A stretch of 64,000 nucleotides of DNA from Bacillota bacterium (GTDB taxonomy: Bacteria > Bacillota > Sulfobacillia > Sulfobacillales > Sulfobacillaceae). Numbering within the stretch: position 1 is the stretch's first letter; each line of letters begins with the position of its first letter. The stretch spans positions 1 through 64,000 of the forward strand of contig JAPNUR010000005.1 of assembly GCA_026627385.1 (NCBI GenBank). Reading direction: 5' to 3'. The notes under the pieces are model-generated. The model was not told where the DNA came from, searched no databases, and saw nothing but the letters and a program-made list of their open reading frames with translations. The position numbers and the translations under genes are program-made. Shown in pieces: positions 36,375 through 43,770 of this stretch.

Positions 36375-38044
36375 ACTTCCATGATAATGGGCAGAATCAT
36401 CGGCCGCCGCTTGGTCCGCTCCCACAAAAACCGCCCCAGCGTCTCGCGTACGGCAGCCTTGATGGATGACCACTCCGACAAGTTATTGCCCTCCAGCTGG
36501 TTGAGCGCTACTTTTACCCGTTGGCGCGCCTCGTCCAACAACGCCTCCGATTCGCGAACATACACAAAGCCCCGGGACACAATATCGGGCCCCGACACTA
36601 AGAGTCCACTTTGGGCATCCATCCCGACGACCACGATGAGAATGCCATCATTAGACAGCTGTTTGCGGTCGCGGAGCACAATGTTGCCCACATCGCCTAC
36701 ACCCATGCCATCCACCAGCACCTTGCCCGCCGCGACGGTACCCACAATAGCGCCCGAATCCTTGGTAAATTCAAACACGGTGCCGTTCTCCCCGATCAGC
36801 ACATGGGCCGGATCAATGCCAACGTCGCGCGCGAGTTGGGCATGATGCACCAGGTGGCGGTACTCGCCATGCACAGGAATAAAGAATTTCGGCCGCACCA
36901 AATTTAACATCAATTTGAGCTCTTCCTGACAGGCATGGCCCGAGACGTGAATGTTGGCCGCGGCGCCGTAAACCACATGCGCGCCTAGCCGATACAGGTT
37001 GTCAACCGTGCGGGAAACATATTTCTCATTGCCAGGAATTGCAGTCGCGGAAATAATCACCGTATCGCCGGGAATGATGGTCACTTTCCGATGGTCCGCC
37101 GTCGACATCCGCGTTAACGCCGACATCGGTTCGCCTTGAGAGCCCGTGGTGACAATAACAATTTGATTGGCCGGCAATTTTTTAATCTCTTCGACATCCA
37201 TCCAAGTCCCGGCAGGAAATTCCAGATATCCCAGCTCGATGGCCTTTTGCACCACATTCTCCATGCTGCGACCGACGACCGCGACCCGGCGATGATGCCG
37301 CACCGCCGCTTCCACCACCTGACGAATGCGGTGCACTTGCGACGCAAAGGAAGCCACAATCACCCGCCCCTCGGCGGTCTCCATCACCCGGTCAAAGGTC
37401 TTGCCTACCGTTCGCTCGGATGGCGTGTATCCGGGGCGCTCGGCGTTGGTGCTGTCGGCCAGGAGGAGCAGCACCCCTTCGCGACCAACCTCGGCCAGGC
37501 GATGAAAATCAGCGACCCGCCCATCCACCGGCGTATGGTCAAACTTGAAATCACCCGTGTGTACAATAGTCCCGACAGGATTTTTGATGATGAGTCCGGT
37601 CGCATCGGGAATGGAATGGTTAACCCGAAACAGCTCTACCGAAAAACTTCCGACGCGCACCACCTCTCCCGGCTCGACCGCCCGAGAGTCGGGGTGCAAC
37701 ACCATTTGATGCTCTTGTAACTTTAAATCGACCATCCCCAGGGTTAAGCGCGCACCATAGACTGGCACATTGAGCTGGCGCAATACATAAGGCAACGCGC
37801 CAATGTGATCCTCGTGGCCGTGCGTTAAAAAGATCCCCCGGACCCGGTCGCGATTGTCTAGCAAATACGTGATGTCCGGCAACACGATATCAATCCCCGG
37901 CATGTCCTCCTCGGGAAAGGCCAAGCCTGCGTCGATTAAAATGATGTCGTTGCCGTGTACAACAGCCGCCATGTTCTTTCCAATTTCGCCCAATCCCCCA
38001 AGGGGAATAAATTGGATCTTCCCTGCTGCCAAACGCGTACCCAG
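36371..38044 (-). CDS. rnj: Ribonuclease J
   Basis: A 557-residue metallo-beta-lactamase/beta-CASP RNase with 5'-exonuclease and endonuclease activity, central to mRNA decay in Firmicutes. The start region GGLGEIGKNM, the zinc motif LTHGHEDHIGALP, the beta-CASP motif DSTNAERPGYTPSE, IVTTGSQGEPMSAL and the HVSGHA motif are all present, with the C-terminal domain. The best ribosome site (GGGAGGTG at 38058-38051) points to a CTG start at 38044; no ATG, and no GTG or TTG at proper spacing, is found. A TTG at 38032 is the alternative. The gene has its own promoter and a leader with a terminator, and it lies where rnj follows dapA in Bacillus. Confidence 0.93.
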   Translation of the reverse strand: MGTRLAAGKIQFIPLGGLGEIGKNMAAVVHGNDIILIDAGLAFPEEDMPGIDIVLPDITYLLDNRDRVRGIFLTHGHEDHIGALPYVLRQLNVPVYGARLTLGMVDLKLQEHQMVLHPDSRAVEPGEVVRVGSFSVELFRVNHSIPDATGLIIKNPVGTIVHTGDFKFDHTPVDGRVADFHRLAEVGREGVLLLLADSTNAERPGYTPSERTVGKTFDRVMETAEGRVIVASFASQVHRIRQVVEAAVRHHRRVAVVGRSMENVVQKAIELGYLEFPAGTWMDVEEIKKLPANQIVIVTTGSQGEPMSALTRMSTADHRKVTIIPGDTVIISATAIPGNEKYVSRTVDNLYRLGAHVVYGAAANIHVSGHACQEELKLMLNLVRPKFFIPVHGEYRHLVHHAQLARDVGIDPAHVLIGENGTVFEFTKDSGAIVGTVAAGKVLVDGMGVGDVGNIVLRDRKQLSNDGILIVVVGMDAQSGLLVSGPDIVSRGFVYVRESEALLDEARQRVKVALNQLEGNNLSEWSSIKAAVRETLGRFLWERTKRRPMILPIIMEV

Positions 38045-38073
38045 GTTTATCACCTCCCACAATATTCCGACAC

Positions 38074-38104
38074 ACAAGAAAACGCCCCTAGTCTCTGACT
38101 AGGG
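38074..38104 (-). terminator. Intrinsic terminator in the RNase J leader
   Basis: On the minus strand CCCTAGTC-AGA-GACTAGGG (38104-38086) is a perfect 8-bp hairpin followed by GCGTTTTCTTG. It lies downstream of the promoter and just upstream of the RNase J ribosome site, so it would act as an attenuator. Confidence 0.8.
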
Positions 38105-38204
38105 ACTTATGCCAGGGGTCAACAAACCTAAACCTCACCTACAGGCCCCGATCGCCATCCTGCCTGCTGTCAGGTTCTTCTTTCCCTCCGAGCACTAAGT
38201 CATC
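38105..38204 (-). promoter_or_regulatory. Structured 5' leader of RNase J, possible riboswitch
   Basis: About 100 nt of transcribed leader lies between the predicted transcription start (near 38204) and the terminator. Its ends can pair (GACTTA at 38201-38196 with TAAGTC at 38109-38104, extendable by TGC/GCA), and it contains short internal hairpins (for example CCTGACAGCAGG). The 3' strand of the closing stem abuts and slightly overlaps the terminator stem, so folding here could control termination. I do not recognise a known riboswitch or T-box core. Confidence 0.5.
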
Positions 38205-38210
38205 TTCCCC

Positions 38211-38239
38211 ATTATAGTTGCTCCTGAGAAAAATTGCAA
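38211..38239 (-). promoter_or_regulatory. Sigma-A promoter of RNase J
   Basis: On the minus strand TTGCAA (38239-38234) and a perfect TATAAT (38216-38211) are 17 nt apart. This is the strongest housekeeping promoter seen in the window. It places rnj in a transcript separate from dapG, with a leader of about 160 nt. Confidence 0.8.
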
Positions 38240-38485
38240 TGAAGAGCGCCCCCCGCGTGGTATCAAGCCGGTGTCAAAGTCGCGAAAAACGCCGACGGGC
38301 TTTTTGTAAAAGTGCCAACATCTTGAATGGTGGCCACCAAGTAGCGATCAACCCGGCACACGAAACCCATCTGACCAGAGGCATCCAATACCACTGAGCA
38401 TGCGCGAATTGGCAAGCGAGCGCAGGCAAGGTCTCACTTCATCGTGAGCATCAAGTAGGACATCATGCATCGCTCGCCTGTGACC

Positions 38486-38511
38486 GAGCCGGGCATCCAC
38501 ATGCCCGGCTC
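38486..38511 (-). terminator. Hairpin after dapG
   Basis: GAGCCGGGCAT and ATGCCCGGCTC flank a 4-nt loop directly after the dapG stop, forming an 11-bp stem. The following bases (GGTCAC) are not T-rich, so termination may be inefficient or factor dependent; 3'-end protection is also possible. Confidence 0.6.
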
Positions 38512-38512
38512 C

Positions 38513-39748
38513 CTATGTTGGCGCCAGATCCTCGTGCAGTCCAAACTGTTGGTGCAACGCGCGCACAGCCGCTTCCATGTCTTTTTTGTCCAACAGCAAG
38601 GTAATGGTCGCATGGGAATCCGAAGACTGTAGGACGCGGATATTCTCCCGGGCCAGCGCTTCCATTACGTGACCCACGACCCCGGGCAATCCTTCAATCG
38701 CGGACCCGACAATGGATACCTTGGCGCGATTGTCGTACACTTCGAACGGATACGCCAAATCCGCCAGTGTCGCCTCCACCGTGGACCGTTCCGGACTCTT
38801 GACGCAAAAATACACTTGATCGGGAAAAAGATTAATGAGATCAACGGAGACGCCGCGTTTGCCCAACAAGTGAAACAACGGGTAACTCCAATTGTCCGGC
38901 CCGCTCGCGGGCGGCCATACCCGAAATTGAATTAAATCGCTTAACTGCGTCACGCCGGTGACCGCATGGGCGGGATCGCGATGTGCCCAGGGGTCCCACA
39001 CCCGCCGCCCAGGTCCTACTAACGTCCCATCAGCGGTCGAAAAGGTGGAGCGAATGCGCACCGGCACCGAGAACTGTCGAGCCAATTCAACCGCTCGTGG
39101 GTGAATGACCCGCGCCCCTAAATTGGCCAGCTGAAACACTTCGTGGTAGTCCATTTCGCGGATGGTGCGCGCTTCGGGCACAATGCGCGGGTCCGCCGTT
39201 TTAATCCCGTCAACATCGGTGAAAATTTCCACCACCTCGGCGCCCAGGGCAGCGCCCAACGCCACCGCCGTGGTGTCGCTGCCGCCTCGACCTAATGTGG
39301 TCACCAGTCCGTCACTCCCTATCCCCTGAAAACCGGCCACGACCGGCACTCGACCATCTTCTAACGCCGCCAGGACCCGATCCGGTTCCAAGCGAACGAT
39401 TTGCGCATCACCGTGGCGATCGTCAGTGAGGATGCCTGCCTGCGCGCCTGTCATTACTTCCGGATTTAATCCCACCTGCCGCAAGTGGCCAGCCATCACC
39501 ACCGCGCTAATAATTTCGCCGCAATGGACGAGCAGATCGGTTTCCGTCGGCGGGGCTAGAGGCAAGGGGTTGAGTAAGCCGAGCAGGGTATCGGTTGCAT
39601 AGGGATCCCCCTGACGCCCCATCGCGGAGACCACAACCACCGGGTGGTAGCCGGCGCGTACAGCGCTCACCACCCACTGCGCCACCACGGCGCGCTGAGA
39701 TGGCTCCCGAACCGAGGTGCCGCCAAATTTCTGCACGATAATTCTCAA
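38513..39748 (-). CDS. dapG: Aspartate kinase (DapG type)
   Basis: A 411-residue enzyme that phosphorylates aspartate, the first step to lysine, threonine, methionine and dipicolinate. The N-terminal kinase motif VQKFGGTSV, the segment LGRGGSDTTAVALGAAL and FTDVDGIKTADPR are typical, and two C-terminal ACT domains follow (VSIVGSAIEGLPGVVG in the second). A TTG at 39748, after GGGAGG, is the likely start and overlaps the asd stop (TTGA). In Bacillus DapG is meso-diaminopimelate sensitive; here the operon with dpaAB suggests a role in spore dipicolinate and wall supply. Confidence 0.93.
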   Translation of the reverse strand: MRIIVQKFGGTSVREPSQRAVVAQWVVSAVRAGYHPVVVVSAMGRQGDPYATDTLLGLLNPLPLAPPTETDLLVHCGEIISAVVMAGHLRQVGLNPEVMTGAQAGILTDDRHGDAQIVRLEPDRVLAALEDGRVPVVAGFQGIGSDGLVTTLGRGGSDTTAVALGAALGAEVVEIFTDVDGIKTADPRIVPEARTIREMDYHEVFQLANLGARVIHPRAVELARQFSVPVRIRSTFSTADGTLVGPGRRVWDPWAHRDPAHAVTGVTQLSDLIQFRVWPPASGPDNWSYPLFHLLGKRGVSVDLINLFPDQVYFCVKSPERSTVEATLADLAYPFEVYDNRAKVSIVGSAIEGLPGVVGHVMEALARENIRVLQSSDSHATITLLLDKKDMEAAVRALHQQFGLHEDLAPT

Positions 39749-40764
39749 CGATGCTGGCCTCCCAGTTCCCACCGATCGCTCACGGCCATCATAATGTCCA
39801 GCGCGTTGGTCGCGGCACCTCGGCGCAAATTGTCGGCTACCACAAATAAATGGAGGCCGGTCGGTTCGAACGGGTCCTGGCGAATGCGCCCCACGAGGAC
39901 GTCATCTTGCCCCGCCGCGTCCAGTGGAGTGGGTACTGTCCCCGCCCGTGGATCATCGACCACGCGGACGGCCGGGCTTTGCGCCAAGAGCTGGCGAACC
40001 TCCTCGAGCGACCAAGGGCGCTCCGTTTCCAGGTACACGGACTCGGCGTGACCAACGTATACCGGAACCCGCACCGCAGTCGCGCTCAGGCGTATGGGTG
40101 TCGCCAGAATCTTGGCTGTTTCCCGCATCAGTTTCCATTCTTCCCCGGTGTAATCCAGTTCGCCAAAGGCATCACAATGAGCCAACACATTATGCAAAAT
40201 GGGCACCGGATAAACCTGGACCTCATAGGGGCGACCATCCACCCGCGCCCGCACTTCCTCCTCCAACTCGACCACGGCTTCCCGACCAGTTCCCGACACG
40301 GACTGATAGGTCGAGACAATCACCCGCTTGAGTCCCCACTGACGATATATCGGCGCTAAGGCGACGACCAGCTGAATGGTTGAACAATTGGGGCTCGCGA
40401 TTAAGGGAGCATCTTTAATGGCGTCGCGATTGACTTGAGGCACCACTAAGGGAATTTCAGGATCCATGCGCCAACGGCTCGATTTATCGATCACGGTGAC
40501 ACCGTGGCGCACAGCCTCCGGCACGTAGGTGGCGCTCACGTCATTGCCGGCCGCGAAAAACGCAACATCCACGCGGCGCCAATCCATCTCCTCCAACGCT
40601 TCAACCGGAATCTCGTCATCTCCGTAGCGCACGGTTCTCCCCTGACCTTCGCGCGCCAATGGCACCAATTCCGACACGGGCACGCGATACTCATGGAGCA
40701 CCTCAAGTAGAGTTTGGCCAACCAGTCCCGTCGCCCCTACAATGGCAATCCGATATCCCGACAC
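39745..40764 (-). CDS. asd: Aspartate-semialdehyde dehydrogenase
   Basis: A 339-residue NADPH-dependent enzyme that reduces aspartyl phosphate. It has the N-terminal GATGLVGQTLLEVL nucleotide-binding loop, the catalytic cysteine in SPNCSTIQ, and the QSVSGTGREAVVEL segment. The GTG at 40764 is chosen because TAGGAG stands 8-9 nt before it, immediately after the dpaB stop; a start at 40785 would overlap dpaB. The product feeds dihydrodipicolinate synthesis, though dapA is not in this cluster. Confidence 0.95.
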   Translation of the reverse strand: MSGYRIAIVGATGLVGQTLLEVLHEYRVPVSELVPLAREGQGRTVRYGDDEIPVEALEEMDWRRVDVAFFAAGNDVSATYVPEAVRHGVTVIDKSSRWRMDPEIPLVVPQVNRDAIKDAPLIASPNCSTIQLVVALAPIYRQWGLKRVIVSTYQSVSGTGREAVVELEEEVRARVDGRPYEVQVYPVPILHNVLAHCDAFGELDYTGEEWKLMRETAKILATPIRLSATAVRVPVYVGHAESVYLETERPWSLEEVRQLLAQSPAVRVVDDPRAGTVPTPLDAAGQDDVLVGRIRQDPFEPTGLHLFVVADNLRRGAATNALDIMMAVSDRWELGGQHR

Positions 40765-40775
40765 GTTTCTCACTC

Positions 40776-41366
40776 CTATTGCCATGGCACCAGGATCGGC
40801 TGAATTTGCTCACCCCTTAACGCCGCCTCGATGCTCGGCACTGTCAGTTCCAAATGGGCATCGAGCGACCGAGGTTTTTTCACCGGATCGTCCTGACCAA
40901 ACGGCACAAAATAAATATTGCGACAAGCCAAGAGACGGCCAAGATTCATGGCATTCATCCCCAACAGATCGTTGGAGGTGATAGCCAAAAGGACGGGGCG
41001 CCCATTGCGCAATTGGGCCTTGACAGCCATGGTGACGGGGGAATCATTGATGGCATTGGCTATCTTTGCCAATGTATTCCCCGTACACGGCATCACCAGC
41101 ACCACGTCAAACCAATGTTGAGGACCGCTGGGCTCCACTTCGGGAATAGTCGCCAGCGGCTGACGCTGAGCGGTGGAGGTAATGCGCGCGCGCCAATACT
41201 CCGGCGTACCAAAGCGTGTTTCGACGGCAAAAATGCTCCCCGACACAATTGGCGTCACTTCGGCTCCTTCGCCTACCAACTCTTCTATTGTATCGACTGC
41301 GCGCCCTAAATTACAGTGCGAAGCCGCCATGGCGATCCCAATTCTCACCCCGGCTAATCTTTTCAT
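40776..41366 (-). CDS. dpaB: Dipicolinate synthase subunit B (SpoVFB)
   Basis: A 196-residue flavoprotein-like subunit of dipicolinate synthase, which makes the major spore-core solute from dihydrodipicolinate in the mother cell. The start RIGIAMAASHCNLGRA and the VLVMPCTGNTLAKIANAINDSPVTMAVK region match flavoprotein decarboxylase-fold proteins of this type. The ATG at 41366 has GAGGAGGAG upstream inside the dpaA coding region, so the genes overlap by 56 nt. Immediate continuation into asd shows one operon. Confidence 0.95.
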   Translation of the reverse strand: MKRLAGVRIGIAMAASHCNLGRAVDTIEELVGEGAEVTPIVSGSIFAVETRFGTPEYWRARITSTAQRQPLATIPEVEPSGPQHWFDVVLVMPCTGNTLAKIANAINDSPVTMAVKAQLRNGRPVLLAITSNDLLGMNAMNLGRLLACRNIYFVPFGQDDPVKKPRSLDAHLELTVPSIEAALRGEQIQPILVPWQ

Positions 41367-42204
41367 CTCGCCACTCCTCCTCGAGCCATAACGCCAACGT
41401 TTCCCAAATGATTTCTGCGGCGCGAATGGGCGCCACTTTACCGGGAATACTCAAAATGTGTTGGTAACGTGCTTTGACAAGCGGGTTATCCATAAGGTGA
41501 GGGACCAGTCCTCCCGGTAAGGATGCCAGGTCAATGACCCAGAACGGCCGCTCCCCTTCAAACCAACGGTGGTCCAACACCGGAGCTGGTGCGGTGTTAA
41601 ACAACCCATCAACCTCTGGTAAAGGCCAGACTTCGAGGGAATACGCGTTCAGTCCCAAGGCGCGGGCCATGGCCCGCCGTTCACTTTGCCGCTCAAAAAT
41701 GATGGGCCGGCTCCCGTAGCGGCGCAGCCGGTCCGCCAGAATCAAGCCGACGCGGCCAAACCCGATCACGCCCACCGGACGGTCAAACAGGGTGTAGCCG
41801 GACAAGCCTATGGCCGCTTTGAGAGCCCCCTCCGCCGTTGGCACCGCATTAAGCCACATGAAGCTCGTCAATAGGCGATACTGCACCGTCCTCAAATTGA
41901 GGTCGCGACACCATTGCAAGACCGGATCGGCAATTAACCCCGCCGCAATCAGCCCTCGTGGCGCCATGCGCATTAACCAGTCGGGGGTTAACATGATGGG
42001 ACCGTCTATGGTCCCCATGACACCGTCTTCATCGATTCCCGTCATCGGGCCAATGAAGACGTCTGGGTTAGGGTCCTGCTCGCTGTAGGGCGGAATGCCC
42101 GAATCGCGCATTCCCCAGCTCCACACCCGGTGACCACGGTCTTGTAGCATATGGGCAAGCCAAACATCGCGGGAGTCACCGCCCGCCACGACAATCTTGT
42201 GCAT
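41311..42204 (-). CDS. dpaA: Dipicolinate synthase subunit A (SpoVFA)
   Basis: A 297-residue NAD(P)-binding subunit of dipicolinate synthase. After an N-terminal MHKIVVAGGDSRDVWLAHML typical of DpaA comes a Rossmann domain with VGVIGFGRVGLILADRL. The ATG at 42204 follows GGGAGGAG. A strong terminator and a sigma-K-like promoter candidate lie upstream, so the operon dpaA-dpaB-asd-dapG probably starts here. Confidence 0.95.
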   Translation of the reverse strand: MHKIVVAGGDSRDVWLAHMLQDRGHRVWSWGMRDSGIPPYSEQDPNPDVFIGPMTGIDEDGVMGTIDGPIMLTPDWLMRMAPRGLIAAGLIADPVLQWCRDLNLRTVQYRLLTSFMWLNAVPTAEGALKAAIGLSGYTLFDRPVGVIGFGRVGLILADRLRRYGSRPIIFERQSERRAMARALGLNAYSLEVWPLPEVDGLFNTAPAPVLDHRWFEGERPFWVIDLASLPGGLVPHLMDNPLVKARYQHILSIPGKVAPIRAAEIIWETLALWLEEEWRDEKISRGENWDRHGGFAL

Positions 42205-42228
42205 ATTCTCCTCCCATCCTCCTCGCTG

Positions 42229-42258
42229 TATCATACGAGCAGCTCCCATGCTCTGTGC
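42229..42258 (-). promoter_or_regulatory. Candidate sigma-K promoter of dpaA
   Basis: On the minus strand CAC/ACA around 42257-42254 is followed after 16 nt by CGTATGATA (42237-42229), one mismatch from the sigma-K -10 consensus CATAnnnTA. In Bacillus spoVF is transcribed by sigma-K in the mother cell. It lies about 25 nt upstream of the start. Confidence 0.45.
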
Positions 42259-42268
42259 CCGCCTCGCT

Positions 42269-42292
42269 AAAAAAGTCCCGATCCTGCGGGAC
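42269..42292 (-). terminator. Second terminator after the stress-protein gene
   Basis: On the minus strand GTCCCG-CAGGAT-CGGGAC followed by TTTTTT is a standard intrinsic terminator. It separates the general-stress gene from the dpaA operon. Confidence 0.88.
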
Positions 42293-42299
42293 AAGAGAA

Positions 42300-42328
42300 G
42301 GCAGGTGTTCCGTCGTGGAACACCTGCC
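42300..42328 (-). terminator. First terminator hairpin after the stress-protein gene
   Basis: GGCAGGTGTTCC and GGAACACCTGCC form a 12-bp perfect stem; on the minus strand it is followed by TTCTCTTGT. It stands about 20 nt after the stop and in tandem with the second terminator. Confidence 0.75.
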
Positions 42329-42350
42329 TGGGATACGAGCTAATCGGTGG

Positions 42351-42830
42351 TTAATGAACGTAGATATCGCGCGCGTGATGATCTTGAAACAGTTTTTTGG
42401 CGCGGTCAATCTCGTTGTCATCGGTTTGGACCATCACCAACACGTCACCTTCTTTGACGCTTTCCTCTAACCGCTCGCTTTCCTGTTTGGGGATGCCGTA
42501 GTCCATCAACGCGCCTACCAGTCCTCCTGTCGCGGCACCCGTCAACGTGGCCGCCAACGGCCCCATGGCCAGAATCGGTCCCACGCCTGGAATGGCGAGC
42601 GCTCCAGCACTAGCCAGCAACCCCACGGCACCGCCGGCTGCAGCGCCCCAGCCTATCCCGCTGGACAAATCGTGAGTGCCATGACCCGTTGGATGCCCGT
42701 GCTCCGTATGTCCATCGTGGCGAGCCACCACCGAGATTTTCTTGTCTGACACCCCCCGCTGTTCGAGCTCGTGTACCACCGTATCCGCAGTCTGATGATC
42801 GTGAAACGCACCTACCACTGTCTTCGACAT
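42351..42830 (-). CDS. General-stress-type glycine-zipper protein
   Basis: A 159-residue protein. The N-terminus (KTVVGAFHDHQTADTVVHELEQRG) resembles the heat-induced general stress protein YflT/17M domain. A His-rich stretch (HDGHTEHGHPTGHGTHD) is followed by a Gly/Ala hydrophobic region (GWGAAAGGAVGLLASAGAL) that could insert in membranes or oligomerise. The ATG at 42830 follows AAGGGGGG. It is a single gene closed by two terminators. Function is unknown. Confidence 0.8.
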   Translation of the reverse strand: MSKTVVGAFHDHQTADTVVHELEQRGVSDKKISVVARHDGHTEHGHPTGHGTHDLSSGIGWGAAAGGAVGLLASAGALAIPGVGPILAMGPLAATLTGAATGGLVGALMDYGIPKQESERLEESVKEGDVLVMVQTDDNEIDRAKKLFQDHHARDIYVH

Positions 42831-42893
42831 GAAACGCCCCCCTTTTATACGGCTGCCTAGCTAGTATTCAAGGGGCGCATCGGACTCACACAG

Positions 42894-43151
42894 TTAATTT
42901 CGTCCACTATTAGCGATTTTTGGAACATCGGTCAAGTCGACAATCATGACTTCGGGGCCTATCCGCCGAATAGCGTGCCAGGGAATTTCAATGCGTTGTC
43001 CCCGGCTCAAGCGCCCGCGAGGGGTCACGACAATCGCCTCAATGGCCCCGGTCTCGGGATTGATCACCAAGTCGCTCTCGCCCACAGAGCCAATGCGGCT
43101 CCCATTCGTCAAATTAATAATGTCTTTGGACGCGAGTTCGCTCATTCGCAT
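42894..43151 (-). CDS. ymxH: YlmC/YmxH PRC-barrel protein
   Basis: An 85-residue PRC-barrel-like protein of the YlmC/YmxH sporulation family. It shows the typical start MRMSELASKDIINLTNG, then GSVGESDLVINPETGAIEA and IPWHAIRRIGPEVMIVDL. Function is unknown. In Bacillus ymxH lies between mlpA and spoVFA, as here, allowing for the inserted stress gene and dUTPase. The start at 43151 (or 43145) follows GAGGGGAGGGG. Confidence 0.9.
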   Translation of the reverse strand: MRMSELASKDIINLTNGSRIGSVGESDLVINPETGAIEAIVVTPRGRLSRGQRIEIPWHAIRRIGPEVMIVDLTDVPKIANSGRN

Positions 43152-43249
43152 GGGCCGCCCCTCCCCTCTTCCCCTCTTCCCAACCTATGACGGGCAGCGC
43201 CAGTTCAGACCAATCACGACATCCATCCCACGCCGACTTCCGGCCGATA

Positions 43250-43618
43250 TTACTCCGGCCGCGGCACTTCGTACCCCGGCTTATCACTTAACCCCTGCTG
43301 GCGCCGAAAATTCTCCCGATTTTTGGCGAGATACCCTTGATAGAGAGATTCAGCATCCAACCCTGCGTCAATGCAGAGACTAATAAAAAAGTGAAGCACA
43401 TCGACTAACTCTTCATGCAGTTTTTCGGGGCGGATGGGTTCGGCATTTTTCCACCATTTGTACCGCGCTTCTTCCAACACTTCGCCTAACTCGACGATGA
43501 GCGCCAAGGCTTCTTTTTGAAGCCACGTTGCCGTATCGTAGGTGAGGTGTCGTTCACGGCGAACAGTTTCATTAAATTGTTGCTGCCAGTAAAAAATCTC
43601 TTCTAATCGGTCTTTCAT
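43250..43618 (-). CDS. Dimeric dUTPase family protein
   Basis: A 122-residue all-alpha NTP pyrophosphatase matching the dimeric dUTPase family (PF08761): QQQFNETVRRERHL, then the metal-binding helices ELGEVLEEARYKWWKN and EKLHEELVDVLHFFISLCI. It likely hydrolyses dUTP or a related nucleotide. The ATG at 43618 gives the family N-terminus but has a poor ribosome site; a longer frame to 43696 has no obvious start. It lies between ymxH and the M16 gene. Confidence 0.88.
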   Translation of the reverse strand: MKDRLEEIFYWQQQFNETVRRERHLTYDTATWLQKEALALIVELGEVLEEARYKWWKNAEPIRPEKLHEELVDVLHFFISLCIDAGLDAESLYQGYLAKNRENFRRQQGLSDKPGYEVPRPE

Positions 43619-43770
43619 CGCATTGTTCTCGGCGCTAAGCTCAGCCCTCGGGCCGAAACCTGGCGCCGCACCCCTCCTCTTCGCGTTCGATAGCACACGA
43701 TCTCTCCGCCGATAAGCGCAGGTGGAACGTACGGATCACGGGAGCGGCCGCCCCCGCCTTATCGGATGGC

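Noticed and set aside
38105-38204. RNase J leader as a T-box or lysine riboswitch
   Set aside because: The conserved T-box antiterminator sequence and the known lysine-aptamer core are not visible, although aspartate-pathway genes lie upstream.
38263-38394. Possible 43-codon GTG-started minus-strand frame between dapG and the rnj promoter
   Set aside because: Protein-like composition, but no ribosome site and no recognised homologue; could be residual or chance.
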